A stretch of 64,000 bases of DNA from a bacterium (GTDB taxonomy: Bacteria; Cyanobacteriota; Vampirovibrionia; Gastranaerophilales; Gastranaerophilaceae): the NCBI GenBank assembly GCA_024408855.1, contig JAKSUQ010000001.1, forward strand, positions 62,001 to 126,000, given 5' to 3'. This document shows, in pieces, positions 28,968 to 38,832 of the stretch. Each line of letters begins with the position of its first letter. Position 1 is the first letter of the stretch. Position numbers and translations under genes: made by a program. The notes under the pieces were generated by a model, which did not search any database, was not told the origin of the DNA, and saw only the letters and a program-made list of their open reading frames with translations.

Positions 28968-28996
28968 GCCCGAGTAAAAAACACTCGGGCGTTTTG
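28968..28996 (+). terminator. Terminator of the minCDE operon
   Basis: Stem GCCCGAGT / ACTCGGGC (28968-28975, 28983-28990) with a 7-base loop, followed by GTTTTGG. Strong stem, modest T-run. Confidence 0.75.
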
Positions 28997-29073
28997 GTAT
29001 GTTGATAAATTTATACTTTGCATTGCTTATGTTTTTTTAAGGAGCATAGTTTCTTTTATTTATTTTTCTAAAA

Positions 29074-29152
29074 TTGTAAATATTTGTTACAAATATTTTT
29101 CTTATTGAAATTAAATTAATTATAAATACTTTTTATATATGTAAGATATAAG
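29074..29152 (+). promoter_or_regulatory. Shared orphan-gene promoter element, copy 1
   Basis: AAATACTTTTTATATATG with trailing TAAGATATAAG lies at 29124-29152, ending 14 bases before the ATG at 29167. About 38 bases upstream, TTGTAA and TTGTTA (29074, 29084) form a 10-bp-period direct repeat. This is the weakest match at the -35 side (TTGAAATT instead of GCAATTT). Confidence 0.5.
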
Positions 29153-29166
29153 ATTATTGGTGTAAG

Positions 29167-30363
29167 ATGAATATCGAAAATAGCTATAATTTATTTTCCA
29201 AAAATTTTGATATAATAGACTTGAGCGAAGCCGATACTACGAAATTAGTTAATGGGGCAATGAATCTCGCATCATCTTTGCTAAATTCTATATTTACTTC
29301 CATTGCTGCATCTGCTGATAATGAAGTTAAAAATGAAGAAAAAGAAGTTAAACTTACTCAAAAGGAAATTAAAGAATTAGAAGCTGATTCTCAAAAATTT
29401 ATAAATGAAAAGTTAAAAGAAGTTCAAGAAAAAGTAAATAAAATTAAAGGAAAACAAGCTGAAATACAACCGAAAGCCGAAACTCTTCAAAGTAATGAAA
29501 GTAATATAGATAAAGAACAAGAAAAAGTAGCGAATGCAATTGATACTTTTAATACAAGCGAAAACCAGGACGAAAGAGCGGAAGCATTAACAACAATATC
29601 TTCCTCTAATGACGCTATATATAATTTGGTTGGCAGTACTCTCGATTTAGAAACGAGTGTTAATGAAGCAAATAGCGAATTAATTAATTTAACTGCTGAA
29701 ATTGGAGCTTTAGAAACAGAGGCTTCTGCAAAAATGGCAGATACAACCGTTAAGATAGGCAAATATGAAGCTGATTTAGGTAAACAAACAACCAAAGCAA
29801 CTAAAACCGTTGCAGAAGGCGATGTAAACATTGCCGAAAGCGCTGTGGTGGAAACAGAGGCTGAGGCTTTGAGTTCAAATGTTTATACAGCTGCAGCAGG
29901 TCTTAAATTGCAACAAAAAGCAAACGATTTACAACAAGCCGGCAATAAGCGTATTGATGGTGGCGGAAAGGTTCTTAGTGAAATAGGTTCAACATTACCT
30001 TCTCTTGGGGAAATGTATGAAACATTAGGACAAAGTGTAACTGAGCTCGGTACTAATATAGCAGATGCGGCAGACACTTCAACAAAAGCAATTGGCTACA
30101 CAAATGGTTTGTTGGACTCTATCGGCAGTTGGGAAAGTGTTAAAGCCGCAAATGATGACTTGAAACAAGAAGTAGATTCTGTTGACATTGAAACTTTAGC
30201 TTCAGGCAATGCTAATAATCCCGAAGAAGAAGAGCATTCTTCTAAATATTCAAAAATGAATGGTATAGCACCTTGGTTACGGGATGAAAATACCAATTAT
30301 AATGAGAGTATTGAATTTAATGCTGATGAGTTAACTAAAAATTTAATAAGATTTGGTGTGTAA
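29167..30363 (+). CDS. Coiled-coil protein of unknown function
   Basis: A 398-residue protein I do not recognise. After an N-terminal region with a hydrophobic stretch (about 28-48), residues about 52-110 are a strongly charged coiled coil (KNEEKEVKLTQKEIKELEAD). The middle is rich in Ala, Thr, Glu and Ser, and a later segment (about 255-320) has a Gly/Thr/Leu pattern. It has no signal peptide or enzyme motif. The overall look is that of secreted pore-former helpers or tail-fibre-like helical proteins, but this is only an impression. It has a shared promoter element upstream and stands alone between minE and adhE. Confidence 0.6.
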   Translation: MNIENSYNLFSKNFDIIDLSEADTTKLVNGAMNLASSLLNSIFTSIAASADNEVKNEEKEVKLTQKEIKELEADSQKFINEKLKEVQEKVNKIKGKQAEIQPKAETLQSNESNIDKEQEKVANAIDTFNTSENQDERAEALTTISSSNDAIYNLVGSTLDLETSVNEANSELINLTAEIGALETEASAKMADTTVKIGKYEADLGKQTTKATKTVAEGDVNIAESAVVETEAEALSSNVYTAAAGLKLQQKANDLQQAGNKRIDGGGKVLSEIGSTLPSLGEMYETLGQSVTELGTNIADAADTSTKAIGYTNGLLDSIGSWESVKAANDDLKQEVDSVDIETLASGNANNPEEEEHSSKYSKMNGIAPWLRDENTNYNESIEFNADELTKNLIRFGV

Positions 30364-30447
30364 TTTAACATGTTTTATTGACTATGACTTGTTGTTGTGG
30401 TCTAATGTTGAAAAGGGTTATGAATAATAAGTAAGGGGGTATGAGGT

Positions 30448-33108
30448 ATGCCAATGACTGATGACTTACAATCAGGCAATAACGTTATTGAGTCTGAGTC
30501 GCTTTCAGTTTCTGATAAAGTAGAAACTGTTGAACAGCTTGAAGTCTTGGTTTCTAATGTTAAAGAGGCTCAAAGAATTTTTGAAACATATACACAGGAA
30601 CAAGTCGATAAAATATTTAAAGCAGTTGCTTCTGCAGCTGATAAAGCAAGAATACCGCTTGCTAAAATGGCTGTTGAAGAAACCGGCATGGGTGTTTTAG
30701 AGGATAAAATTATCAAAAATCATTTTGCCTCAGAATATATCTATAACAAACATAAAAATGCAAAAACTTGTGGTATTATAAAGGAAGATAAAGAAAACGG
30801 AACCAAGGTTGTAGCTGAGCCTCTTGGGGTATTGGCGGGAATTATTCCTACAACAAATCCGACTTCGACTGTTATTTTTAAATCTTTAATTGCCCTTAAA
30901 ACTCGTAATGCTATTATATTTTCACCTCACCCGAGGGCAAAAAAATCAACTATTTCTGCTGCAAAATTAGTTCTTGATGCCGCAGTTAAGGCAGGTGCTC
31001 CGAAAAATATTATCGGTTGGATTGATACTCCGTCTATTGAACTTTCAAAAATACTTATGGAGCATGAACATATTGATTGTATTATTGCAACAGGTGGTCC
31101 AGGAATGGTAAAAGCAGCATATTCTTCCGGAAATCCGGCACTCGGGGTTGGGCCCGGAAATACTCCGGCGGTAATTGATGAAACGGCAGATATTAAAATG
31201 GCAGTTTCTTCCATATTGATGTCAAAAACTTTTGATAATGGCATGATTTGCGCTTCAGAGCAGTCAGTAATTGTCGTGGATAGTGTATACGAAGAAGTAA
31301 AAAAAGAATTTATTTATAGAGGAGCCTATTTGGTAAATAAAGATGATGAAAAGAAAATGATTGATTTTCCTTTTATCGATCCACAAAGAAAATCAGCAAA
31401 TCCGGTAATAGTTGGTCAGCCTGCTTGCAAAATAGCAAAAATGTTCGGTTTTGATGTGCCTGATAATACAAAAATATTGCTTTGTGAAAGACCTGTTGTA
31501 GATTGGGAAGATCCGTTCTCGAGAGAAAAGTTATCCCCGATTTTGACAATGTATAGGGCTAAAAATTTTGATGAAGCGGTAGAATTTGCTTATGAACTCA
31601 TCTCAAAAGGCGGAGCCGGTCATACAAGCGTACTTCATACTGATGATCGTTTTAAAGAAAGGATTAATGCTTATGCCGAAAAAATGCCGACCGGCAGGGT
31701 GTTGATTAATCAGCCTGCATCACAAGGCGGTATTGGTGATTTATATAATTTTAAACTTGAACCGTCATTATCATTGGGTTGTGGTTCTTGGGGCGGTAAT
31801 TCCGTTTCCTCAAATATTGGTGTTGAGCACTTGCTCAATTATAAAACTGTTACTGAAAGGAGAGAAAATATGTTATGGTTTAGAGTTCCGCCAAAAGTGT
31901 ACTTTAAGAGAGGAGCTTTGGATATTGCTCTAAAAGAGCTTCAAGGGAAAAAACGTGCTTTTATCGTAACAGACAGTTTCTTGTTTAATTCAGGTGCGGT
32001 TGATAAAATTACAAAAATCTTAAATGAAATTAATATTGAATATCAAATATTTTTTGATGTTAAACCGGATCCGACATTATCTACGATTAATCAAGCAATG
32101 TCCGTATTAAGACCGTTTAAGCCTGATGTAATTATTGCATTGGGCGGAGGCTCGCCTATGGATGCCGCTAAAATTATGTGGTTGATGTATGAACAACCGA
32201 ATACTAATTTTGAAGATATTTCAATGAGATTTATGGATATAAGGAAGAGAATTTGTAACATTCCTGAACTCGGAGAAAAAGCTATGATGGTTGCAATACC
32301 GACAACCTCAGGCACAGGTTCGGAAGTTACACCTTTTGCGATTATAACTGATGATGAAACTCACGTTAAATACGCAATAGCGGATTACGCTTTAACTCCG
32401 AATATGGCAATTATTGATCCTAACTTTGTAGACGGAATGCCAAAGGGCTTAACGTCAGCATCAGGTATAGATACTTTGGTTCATGCCGTGGAAGCCTATG
32501 TTTCTTGCATGGCAACTAATTTTACAAATTCAAATGCTTTAGAAGCTACAAAATTAGTATTTAAGTATTTGGAACGTTCTTATAAAGAGGGTGCAAATGA
32601 TCCTTTAGCAAGAGAAAAGATGCACTATGCCGCAACCATCGCCGGTATGGCTTTTTCAAATTCTTTCTTGGGATTATGCCATTCTATGGCTCATAAACTT
32701 GGTGCAATGTATAATGTTCCGCACGGAGTTGCAAACGCACTTTTGTTAAGACAGATAATCAAATATAATTCTTCTGATGCTCCGAAAAAACAAGCGATAT
32801 TCCCTCAATACAAATATCCTTGTGCAAAAACAAAATATGGGCAAATCGCGGATGAACTTAACTTGGGTGGCAGTAATGATGATGAGAAAGTTGAACTGCT
32901 CATTAAGGCTATTGATAAACTAATGTGTGCAATCGATTTGCCAAGATCTATTAAGGATTTTGGTGTTGATGAAATAACATTTATGGATAACTTGGATAAA
33001 CTTACTGAATTAGCATTTGATGATCAATGTACCGGTGCAAATCCTGTATATCCGTTAATGGAAGATATTAAAAAAATCTATATAGATGCTTATAATGGGG
33101 TTTACTAA
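30448..33108 (+). CDS. adhE: Bifunctional aldehyde/alcohol dehydrogenase
   Basis: An 886-residue AdhE that reduces acetyl-CoA to acetaldehyde and then ethanol, recycling NADH in fermentation; it forms spirosomes. The N-terminal CoA-acylating aldehyde dehydrogenase (about 20-450) has catalytic C268 in GMICASEQ. The C-terminal iron-dependent alcohol dehydrogenase (about 465-886) has ALGGGSPMDAAK, IPTTSGTGSEVTPF, and iron-binding histidines in HAVEAYVS, GLCHSMAHKLGAMYNVPHG. It has a strong ribosome site. It marks a fermentative lifestyle and begins a plus-strand run through yjbQ. Confidence 0.97.
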   Translation: MPMTDDLQSGNNVIESESLSVSDKVETVEQLEVLVSNVKEAQRIFETYTQEQVDKIFKAVASAADKARIPLAKMAVEETGMGVLEDKIIKNHFASEYIYNKHKNAKTCGIIKEDKENGTKVVAEPLGVLAGIIPTTNPTSTVIFKSLIALKTRNAIIFSPHPRAKKSTISAAKLVLDAAVKAGAPKNIIGWIDTPSIELSKILMEHEHIDCIIATGGPGMVKAAYSSGNPALGVGPGNTPAVIDETADIKMAVSSILMSKTFDNGMICASEQSVIVVDSVYEEVKKEFIYRGAYLVNKDDEKKMIDFPFIDPQRKSANPVIVGQPACKIAKMFGFDVPDNTKILLCERPVVDWEDPFSREKLSPILTMYRAKNFDEAVEFAYELISKGGAGHTSVLHTDDRFKERINAYAEKMPTGRVLINQPASQGGIGDLYNFKLEPSLSLGCGSWGGNSVSSNIGVEHLLNYKTVTERRENMLWFRVPPKVYFKRGALDIALKELQGKKRAFIVTDSFLFNSGAVDKITKILNEINIEYQIFFDVKPDPTLSTINQAMSVLRPFKPDVIIALGGGSPMDAAKIMWLMYEQPNTNFEDISMRFMDIRKRICNIPELGEKAMMVAIPTTSGTGSEVTPFAIITDDETHVKYAIADYALTPNMAIIDPNFVDGMPKGLTSASGIDTLVHAVEAYVSCMATNFTNSNALEATKLVFKYLERSYKEGANDPLAREKMHYAATIAGMAFSNSFLGLCHSMAHKLGAMYNVPHGVANALLLRQIIKYNSSDAPKKQAIFPQYKYPCAKTKYGQIADELNLGGSNDDEKVELLIKAIDKLMCAIDLPRSIKDFGVDEITFMDNLDKLTELAFDDQCTGANPVYPLMEDIKKIYIDAYNGVY

Positions 33109-33131
33109 ATTTTTAAACAGGAGTGTAAAAT

Positions 33132-33947
33132 ATGTTATCTGAAACTGTAAATTTTATACAAAATAAAATTAAGGAAAATCTTGGCAATTTTGTGCCTGAA
33201 GTTGGAATTGTCTTGGGTTCCGGCTTGGGAGAATTAGCGGATGAATATTGCGAATATGCTTTGCCATACTCTGAAATACCTGGGTTTGAAGCATCAACAG
33301 TTGCCGGACATAAGGGACAACTCGTTTTTGCAAAATTGAACGGTAAAAATACAGTGATGATGCAAGGAAGATTTCATTATTATGAGGGGCATTCTATTCA
33401 AAAAGTTGTTTATCCTATTAAAATTATGAAAAAATTGGGTGTAAAAACTCTTATTCTTACGAATGCTGCAGGAGGCGTTAATCCTACGTTTCAGGCTTCT
33501 GATTTAATGTTAATAACAGATCATATAAATTTCATGGGGATAAATCCGCTTATTGGCGAAAATGATGATACTCTTGGACAAAGATTTCCTGATATGAGTG
33601 AGGTTTATACTTCTGAACTTTTAGAATTAGCCAGAAAAACAGCTCATAAGTTAAAAATAGATTTAGAAGAGGGCGTTTATATGGCACTAACAGGTCCTTC
33701 TTATGAAACACCTGCGGAAGTAAAAATGGCAAGAACTTTAGGGGCTGATGCAGTTGGAATGTCGACTGTACCTGAGGCAATAACAGCAGCTTGGATGGGA
33801 ATGAAAGTTATGGGAATTAGCTGTATTTGTAATTCTGCAGCTGGTATCAGCAATATTTCGCTTTCTCATGAAGATGTAATAAATGCTGCAAATGTGGCTA
33901 AAAATAAATTTAAAACTTTGGTAAAAGAAGTTTTACTAAATTTGTAA
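33132..33947 (+). CDS. punA: Purine nucleoside phosphorylase (trimeric type)
   Basis: A 271-residue class-II-type PNP (human/Bacillus PunA type) that splits inosine and guanosine with phosphate. Motifs are VLGSGLGELAD, STVAGHKGQL, MQGRFHYYEGHS, LTNAAGGVNP and ALTGPSYETPAEVKMAR. Length is normal. It lies 23 bases after adhE with CAGGAG before the start. Confidence 0.94.
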   Translation: MLSETVNFIQNKIKENLGNFVPEVGIVLGSGLGELADEYCEYALPYSEIPGFEASTVAGHKGQLVFAKLNGKNTVMMQGRFHYYEGHSIQKVVYPIKIMKKLGVKTLILTNAAGGVNPTFQASDLMLITDHINFMGINPLIGENDDTLGQRFPDMSEVYTSELLELARKTAHKLKIDLEEGVYMALTGPSYETPAEVKMARTLGADAVGMSTVPEAITAAWMGMKVMGISCICNSAAGISNISLSHEDVINAANVAKNKFKTLVKEVLLNL

Positions 33948-33962
33948 AATTTTGGTGTTTTT

Positions 33963-34208
33963 ATGAGATTGGATAAATTTTTAAAAGTTTCAAGATTAAT
34001 AAAAAGGCGTACTGTTGCTAATTCTGTCTCGGAAATGGGAAAAATAATTGTTAACGGAAATCCGGCAAAACCTGCAAAACAGATTAAAATCGGAGATATT
34101 ATAGAAATAGAATATTCTAATAGAGTTGAAATTGTTAAGGTTTTAAGTGTGCCAACCGGAAATGTCAGTATTCAAGAAGCTGAAAATCTTTATCAAATAA
34201 TAAGTTAG
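33963..34208 (+). CDS. rqcP: RqcP-like S4-domain RNA-binding protein
   Basis: An 81-residue single S4 domain. The N terminus MRLDKFLKVSRLIKRRT and the VNGNPAKPAKQIKIGD segment match Bacillus YabO/RqcP closely. RqcP helps RqcH drive alanine tailing of nascent chains on stalled 50S subunits. Fifteen bases after punA and eight before the next gene. An Hsp15-like (hslR) role is the alternative, but the length and sequence favour RqcP. RqcH is not in the window. Confidence 0.75.
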   Translation: MRLDKFLKVSRLIKRRTVANSVSEMGKIIVNGNPAKPAKQIKIGDIIEIEYSNRVEIVKVLSVPTGNVSIQEAENLYQIIS

Positions 34209-34216
34209 AGGGAAAT

Positions 34217-34819
34217 ATGCACGAAATTATTTTACATATAAATCAAATTTTTCAATCCTTAGGAATACAAGGTTTAGCAATAAACGCAGGTATAGAAAGT
34301 TGTCTGCCGGGTTTCCCGCTGCCACCTGATATATTATTGAGTGCAATGGATTTGGCTAATCCCAAAATGGCACTTGTGTACGCTTTAATATGCACAGTCG
34401 GTTCGGTTGCTGGCGGTTCTTTCGGGTACTTAATCGGGCTTTTTGGCGGTAGACCGATTTTTAGTACAATTTTCAAAAAAAATCACGAAAAATTTGAGGC
34501 AGTAGAAAAAATGTATGAAGAATACGGTTCATTTGCAGTATTCTTTTCTGCATTTACTCCTATTCCTTATAATATATTCACAATCGCAAGTGGTGTTTTA
34601 AAAATGAATTTCTTAAAATTTTTGCTTGCAAGTTTGTGTGGTCGGGGTGGAAGATTTTTTCTTGTAAGTCTTTTTTTAATGTTTTTTGGAGAAACTTTTA
34701 AAAAATATATAAATTTCTTTATTATCGCACTTTCTATATTGTTGGTTGTGTTTTTTGTAATTGTTTACAAAAAACGCCACGCATTAACTAATGGTACAAA
34801 TAAAAACAAAGAGGAGTAA
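34217..34819 (+). CDS. VTT/DedA-family membrane protein
   Basis: A 200-residue membrane protein of the SNARE-associated/VTT (YqaA/DedA) family, related to lipid scramblases. It has about five hydrophobic segments; the motif GSVAGGSFGYLIGLFGG and the re-entrant FTPIPYNIFTIASGVLKMNF are typical. It is within the adhE run, eight bases after rqcP. AGAGGG precedes the start. Confidence 0.82.
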   Translation: MHEIILHINQIFQSLGIQGLAINAGIESCLPGFPLPPDILLSAMDLANPKMALVYALICTVGSVAGGSFGYLIGLFGGRPIFSTIFKKNHEKFEAVEKMYEEYGSFAVFFSAFTPIPYNIFTIASGVLKMNFLKFLLASLCGRGGRFFLVSLFLMFFGETFKKYINFFIIALSILLVVFFVIVYKKRHALTNGTNKNKEE

Positions 34820-34820
34820 T

Positions 34821-35237
34821 ATGACAATCATTAATGAAAAATTTACAATCCATACTGAGGGTAATACTGATATAATTGATATTACAAAACACGTACAAAA
34901 TTGTGTTTATCAACACGAATTAAAAGACGGTTTGGTATGCGTATCTATACAGGGAAGTACTTCTGCTGTTACTACGATTGAATATGAAAACGGACTTATA
35001 CAAGATTTGCAAGAAGCTCTTGAAAGAGTAGCTCCGTCAGGTCAGGAATATCATCATGACGAAATCTGGCATGATGGAAACGGTTACGCCCATATTCGTT
35101 CAGCATTGTTAGGAAATTCAGTATGTATTGCATTGATTGATGGTTTATTAAATTTAGGAACATGGCAGCAGATTGTTTTCTTGGATTTTGATAACAAACC
35201 TCGTTCAAGATCTATTACTGTCCAAATAATTAATTAA
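34821..35237 (+). CDS. yjbQ: YjbQ-family protein (UPF0047)
   Basis: A 138-residue member of the secondary thiamine-phosphate synthase family (TIGR00149/UPF0047). Key segments are GLVCVSIQGSTSAVTTIEYE, HDEIWHDGNGYAHIRSALLG and the C-terminal GTWQQIVFLDFDN. The histidines of the metal-like site are kept. I chose ATG 34821, directly after GAGGAG, over a longer frame that overlaps the VTT gene. Last gene of the adhE run. Confidence 0.88.
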   Translation: MTIINEKFTIHTEGNTDIIDITKHVQNCVYQHELKDGLVCVSIQGSTSAVTTIEYENGLIQDLQEALERVAPSGQEYHHDEIWHDGNGYAHIRSALLGNSVCIALIDGLLNLGTWQQIVFLDFDNKPRSRSITVQIIN

Positions 35238-35338
35238 CAAAAATTTACAAATTTAATTTCCTGCGTTCAGAATATAACGCAAAAAATTTTATTTTCCGTT
35301 TTTACTTAAAATATATAAGTTAATGCGGGAATTTGATT

Positions 35339-35782
35339 ATGCAAGTACAAAAAATTGATTTATCGGGCAGAAACAATGTTACTTTCGGAGTTGCAATAAC
35401 AGTCGGAACTAAAAAAAGAATATTGCATGATGCTCATAAAAAAGGCATAGGTGAAGACAAAGTTCAGGAAGTTTTGAATGCTCTTGCTAAAATAGGAAGT
35501 GAGCATACAATTATAAGTTCAGGTAAAGTTAAGCATGAAGATGTTATGTATATGGTACATGGTAAATTGGAAACAAAATATGCCATAAACCAAACAAGAA
35601 TGGTTATAAAAAACAATGAAGCTCAAACTCGAATATCAAAGAACTTGTCAACAGGCACCGCAACGGATTTGTTTTCTTATTTTTACGACATGTTTGTAAA
35701 GTATCCGAAATGCGGTGCGACTCTTATTAATGAAACAGAAGCAGAATTATATAGCAGAAGTAAAGCAATAAATCAAAATTAG
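35339..35782 (+). CDS. Hypothetical protein with a weak FxG-type N terminus
   Basis: A 147-residue protein I do not recognise. The start ATG at 35339 is eight bases after GCGGGA; a TTG at 35333 is less well placed. The N terminus (MQVQKIDLSGRNNVTFGVAITVG) resembles the short N-terminal motif of other orphan proteins in this window, though less well than the others. The rest is a mixed alpha/beta pattern with many Lys and Thr. Upstream, TTTACTTAAAATATATAAGTTAATG (25 bases, 35301-35325) resembles the shared promoter element. Function unknown. Confidence 0.55.
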   Translation: MQVQKIDLSGRNNVTFGVAITVGTKKRILHDAHKKGIGEDKVQEVLNALAKIGSEHTIISSGKVKHEDVMYMVHGKLETKYAINQTRMVIKNNEAQTRISKNLSTGTATDLFSYFYDMFVKYPKCGATLINETEAELYSRSKAINQN

Positions 35783-35790
35783 ACAGATAC

Positions 35791-36096
35791 TTATATTTTA
35801 ATTAAGAAAAACGTACTGTCTTTTAGTGCCAGAACTTTGTGTTCTTTTTCTTTTTTGAACATAATTATTTCGCCTTTTTCAAGCTCAAATTTTTCTGCTT
35901 CAAAATGAATTTCAATTTTACCATCTAAGACGTAAACTGCTACATCAGCAGGCGAAGTATGAGTATCAATGATTTCATCCTTTTTAATTGATATTATACT
36001 GAAAGAACTGTTATTATTTTCTAAAAGAATTTTTCGTTCAAATTTTTGTTCTTTATTATCTGTAAAATCTTTAGCTTTTATTACGTTATAAAACAT
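35791..36096 (-). CDS. Small cupin-domain protein
   Basis: A 101-residue single cupin barrel. Motif 1-like region is DTHTSPADVAVYVLDGKIEIH and motif 2-like region is LEKGEIIMFKKEKEHKVLA. Metal ligands are incomplete compared with dioxygenase cupins (H in the first motif, H in the second), so binding is uncertain. AAGGAG lies seven bases before the ATG. Convergent with the preceding hypothetical gene. Confidence 0.78.
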   Translation of the reverse strand: MFYNVIKAKDFTDNKEQKFERKILLENNNSSFSIISIKKDEIIDTHTSPADVAVYVLDGKIEIHFEAEKFELEKGEIIMFKKEKEHKVLALKDSTFFLIKI

Positions 36097-36236
36097 TTTA
36101 ATTCTCCTTTTTTATTATTATTTATATTTTTTTATGAAAATTACATTATGCAAATGGCTTAGTATAAAATAATAAAACAGATATAATTATATGTTATAAT
36201 TACCTTATTATTAAATTAGGACGGAAAGGTTTATGA

Positions 36237-36983
36237 ATGCAAAGATTAAATAAATATATAGCTTCTTCAGGAATTTGTTCCAGAAGAAAAGCGGATGAGT
36301 ATATAGAAAACGGTATAGTAGCTGTTAATGGGAAAGTGATTTCGGAATTAGGTTACAAGGTTGCTGTCAAAGATGTCGTAACGGTCAATGGCAAAATAAT
36401 AAAACCACTAAAATATTCATATTACAGATTTTATAAGCCGGCAGGTTATATAACTACGTCAGATGATGAAAAAGGAAGAAGAACCATATACGATATTATC
36501 CCAAAAGAACTTCATCAATTAAAACCAATAGGACGTCTGGATAAAGACTCGTCAGGGTTAATTATTATGACTAATGACGGAGATTTAATAAATGAAATGG
36601 CACATCCGTCTATAAAAATTCCAAAGATTTATCTTGTAACAGTGAATGGCAAAGTAACACCGGAAGATGGTGAAAAAATGTATAACGGTTTTGAAATTGA
36701 AACTGATACGGGAGAATTAAAATTTGCACAAGCAGAAGTTTTCCCGATTGACATAACAGGAAAGTCATCAACTATACAAGTTACACTTTATCAGGGACTT
36801 AACAGACAAATCCGTAAAATGTTTGCAAAGTTGGGGTTTGAAGTTGTTACTTTAAAGAGAATTCAACATGCAACAATCACTCTTGAGGGGTTAAAAAAAG
36901 GTGAAATTAAGTTGATGAAACCAAAGCAAGTAAGTGAATTGAAATCATTTATAATTAAAGCAAAAAGGAAAGCTGATGATTAA
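36237..36983 (+). CDS. rluB: Pseudouridine synthase, RsuA/RluB family
   Basis: A 248-residue rRNA pseudouridine synthase. An N-terminal S4 domain (MQRLNKYIASSGICSRRKADEYI) is followed by the catalytic domain with PIGRLDKDSSGLIIMTNDG, where the aspartate of GRLD is the nucleophile. RluB (23S U2605) is the likeliest member; RsuA or RluF cannot be excluded. The ATG at 36237 follows GGAAAGG; a nearby ATG at 36233 is out of frame. It overlaps coaE by eight bases. Confidence 0.88.
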   Translation: MQRLNKYIASSGICSRRKADEYIENGIVAVNGKVISELGYKVAVKDVVTVNGKIIKPLKYSYYRFYKPAGYITTSDDEKGRRTIYDIIPKELHQLKPIGRLDKDSSGLIIMTNDGDLINEMAHPSIKIPKIYLVTVNGKVTPEDGEKMYNGFEIETDTGELKFAQAEVFPIDITGKSSTIQVTLYQGLNRQIRKMFAKLGFEVVTLKRIQHATITLEGLKKGEIKLMKPKQVSELKSFIIKAKRKADD

Positions 36984-37548
36984 GATTGCTATTACCGGAA
37001 ACATAGCATCGGGGAAAAGTGTTGCGGAAAATGTTATAGAAACGCAAGGCTACAAAGTCATTGATGCGGATGTTATAGCTCACAAAATTATGGATAATTC
37101 AGAAGCTGAATTAAAAATAATATTTAAAGATTGTGATATTTGGACAAACGGAAAAGCGGACAGAAGAAAAATTGCCGGTATAGTATTTAGCGATAAAAAC
37201 AAGCTACTGCAACTGGAAGCACTTATACATCCGAAAGTAAAAACTGAACTTCTTGCAATTTTTGAAATGTCAACTCAATCAAAAATATTTGTATCTGTTC
37301 CACAACTTTTTGAAGCAGGTTTTGAAAATATGTTTGATAAAATTATTTGCATAACTGCACCGCAAAATATTAGACTTGAGCGATTGATGAGAAGAAATGG
37401 TGTATCTGAGCAAGATGCCAAAATAAGAATTGCTTCACAGCTTCCCGACAAAGTCAAAGCCTCAAGGTCGAATTATGTGATTTGTAATGACCGTTCAAAG
37501 GAAGATTTTGAGAAAGATATATTGAAAGTTTTAGCTAATATTTGTTAG
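36976..37548 (+). CDS. coaE: Dephospho-CoA kinase
   Basis: A 190-residue P-loop kinase for the last step of CoA synthesis. Walker A is GNIASGKS (8-15) instead of GGIGSGKS; DADVIAHKIM and LIHPKVK are typical. The lid arginines are in RLERLMRRNG. It overlaps rluB at the start (8 bases) and the convergent MFS gene at the end (14 bases). Confidence 0.93.
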   Translation: MIKIAITGNIASGKSVAENVIETQGYKVIDADVIAHKIMDNSEAELKIIFKDCDIWTNGKADRRKIAGIVFSDKNKLLQLEALIHPKVKTELLAIFEMSTQSKIFVSVPQLFEAGFENMFDKIICITAPQNIRLERLMRRNGVSEQDAKIRIASQLPDKVKASRSNYVICNDRSKEDFEKDILKVLANIC

Positions 37549-38773
37549 ACAGCCTACGAGCTTTATACATTTCAAACAACGATATGGCAAAAAAGATTCC
37601 GAATAACAATAAGTAGGAATTATTGCTGTAAATAAGTGTTCCGTTAATATTTGTCGGTTCAAATATATTCAAAATAAACCCTGTCAACGTTCCTAAAATC
37701 CCAACCATCATAAAAAAACAAAAATTCATTATACTTACAGCTGTGGTGGATACCATTTTTTTATTTGTTAAGTACAATACCGGTACCAATAATGATGTTA
37801 AACTTGCATTGCCGGCGAGAATACAAAATAGTATTCCGATAAGAGAGCTCTTTATATCAAAGAAAATTAGTATACAAACTGTTAACATTATTGATGCTGT
37901 AATTACAGATGCAATTTTTAGGAAGCGGACTCTTTTATTGTGGCAGATTTTGCACAGGGATGCATTAATAATGTTAAATGAAGCTGCAACTATTGCCATC
38001 ATTGAAAGTATAAACGCAGCCCTTGTAGCTGTGATATTACAAAAATCTTCCAAAAATTTTTTGCCTATAATGGTTTGTATCACATAAGAAAGTCCAAAGT
38101 TGCAACATGCGAAACTAAACAAATTTCTGTTATGTCTTTTGTGCAAAACTAATCTAAAAGGTAATGTCCTTAGTTTGACGGATTTATTGATAGGCGGAAG
38201 TTTGTATTTAGCGGTAAATATAACAAATATAAATAACAAAATTGCAAGAATAATACCTATTCCCAATAAAATTTCTTTCCAAGTCATTGTTTTCATCAAT
38301 AAAACAAAAGGCATTCCTGCAAAAATGCCGCCGGCATAACCAATAAAAAGCATTATTGAAATTGCTATGCCATAGTTTTTGTCTGAAAATAAATTTTTTA
38401 ATTCTTTTATAATACTAAGATAAAAAGTTCCGGCACCGACTCCGATAAGTCCTCTTGCAACGTACATAATAACAAGATTTGTTGCAATTGGGAAAAGAAT
38501 GCAGCCTGATACCAACAGAATGGATCCGACTGACATAACCCTTATTCCTCCGTAACGGTCTACCAAAACACCGACAATTAATTGGCTAAAGGCATATATA
38601 TACATAAAAACTGAACCGAGAGCAGTAATATATGGTGCATTTACATTAAGTTCCCGAACTAATATATCGAAAATTGTTCCCGGGACTGCTATTCGTTGGA
38701 AATTTGCAACAAAATACATAATAAGTGCGATTAAAATTAAAATCCAAAGTATAATATTTTTTTTATTATACAT
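37535..38773 (-). CDS. Major facilitator superfamily transporter
   Basis: A 412-residue protein with about twelve hydrophobic segments. The A-motif-like loop VGVLVDRYGGIRVMSVG lies between segments 2 and 3, as in MFS antiporters. The ATG at 38773 follows GAGAGG at six bases; a longer frame starts at 38824 without a ribosome site. Substrate unknown. Nitrate/oxalate-type carriers are a distant similarity. Confidence 0.85.
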   Translation of the reverse strand: MYNKKNIILWILILIALIMYFVANFQRIAVPGTIFDILVRELNVNAPYITALGSVFMYIYAFSQLIVGVLVDRYGGIRVMSVGSILLVSGCILFPIATNLVIMYVARGLIGVGAGTFYLSIIKELKNLFSDKNYGIAISIMLFIGYAGGIFAGMPFVLLMKTMTWKEILLGIGIILAILLFIFVIFTAKYKLPPINKSVKLRTLPFRLVLHKRHNRNLFSFACCNFGLSYVIQTIIGKKFLEDFCNITATRAAFILSMMAIVAASFNIINASLCKICHNKRVRFLKIASVITASIMLTVCILIFFDIKSSLIGILFCILAGNASLTSLLVPVLYLTNKKMVSTTAVSIMNFCFFMMVGILGTLTGFILNIFEPTNINGTLIYSNNSYLLLFGIFFAISLFEMYKARRLSNKY

Positions 38774-38832
38774 TTCTAACCTCTCAACAATTAGTAAATT
38801 ACTCTCAAAATAGCTTAGTGTCAAATTTAAAG

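Noticed and set aside
35263-35280. GCGTT/AACGC stem after yjbQ as terminator
   Set aside because: Only 5 bp with a mixed A/T tract after it; too weak to call.
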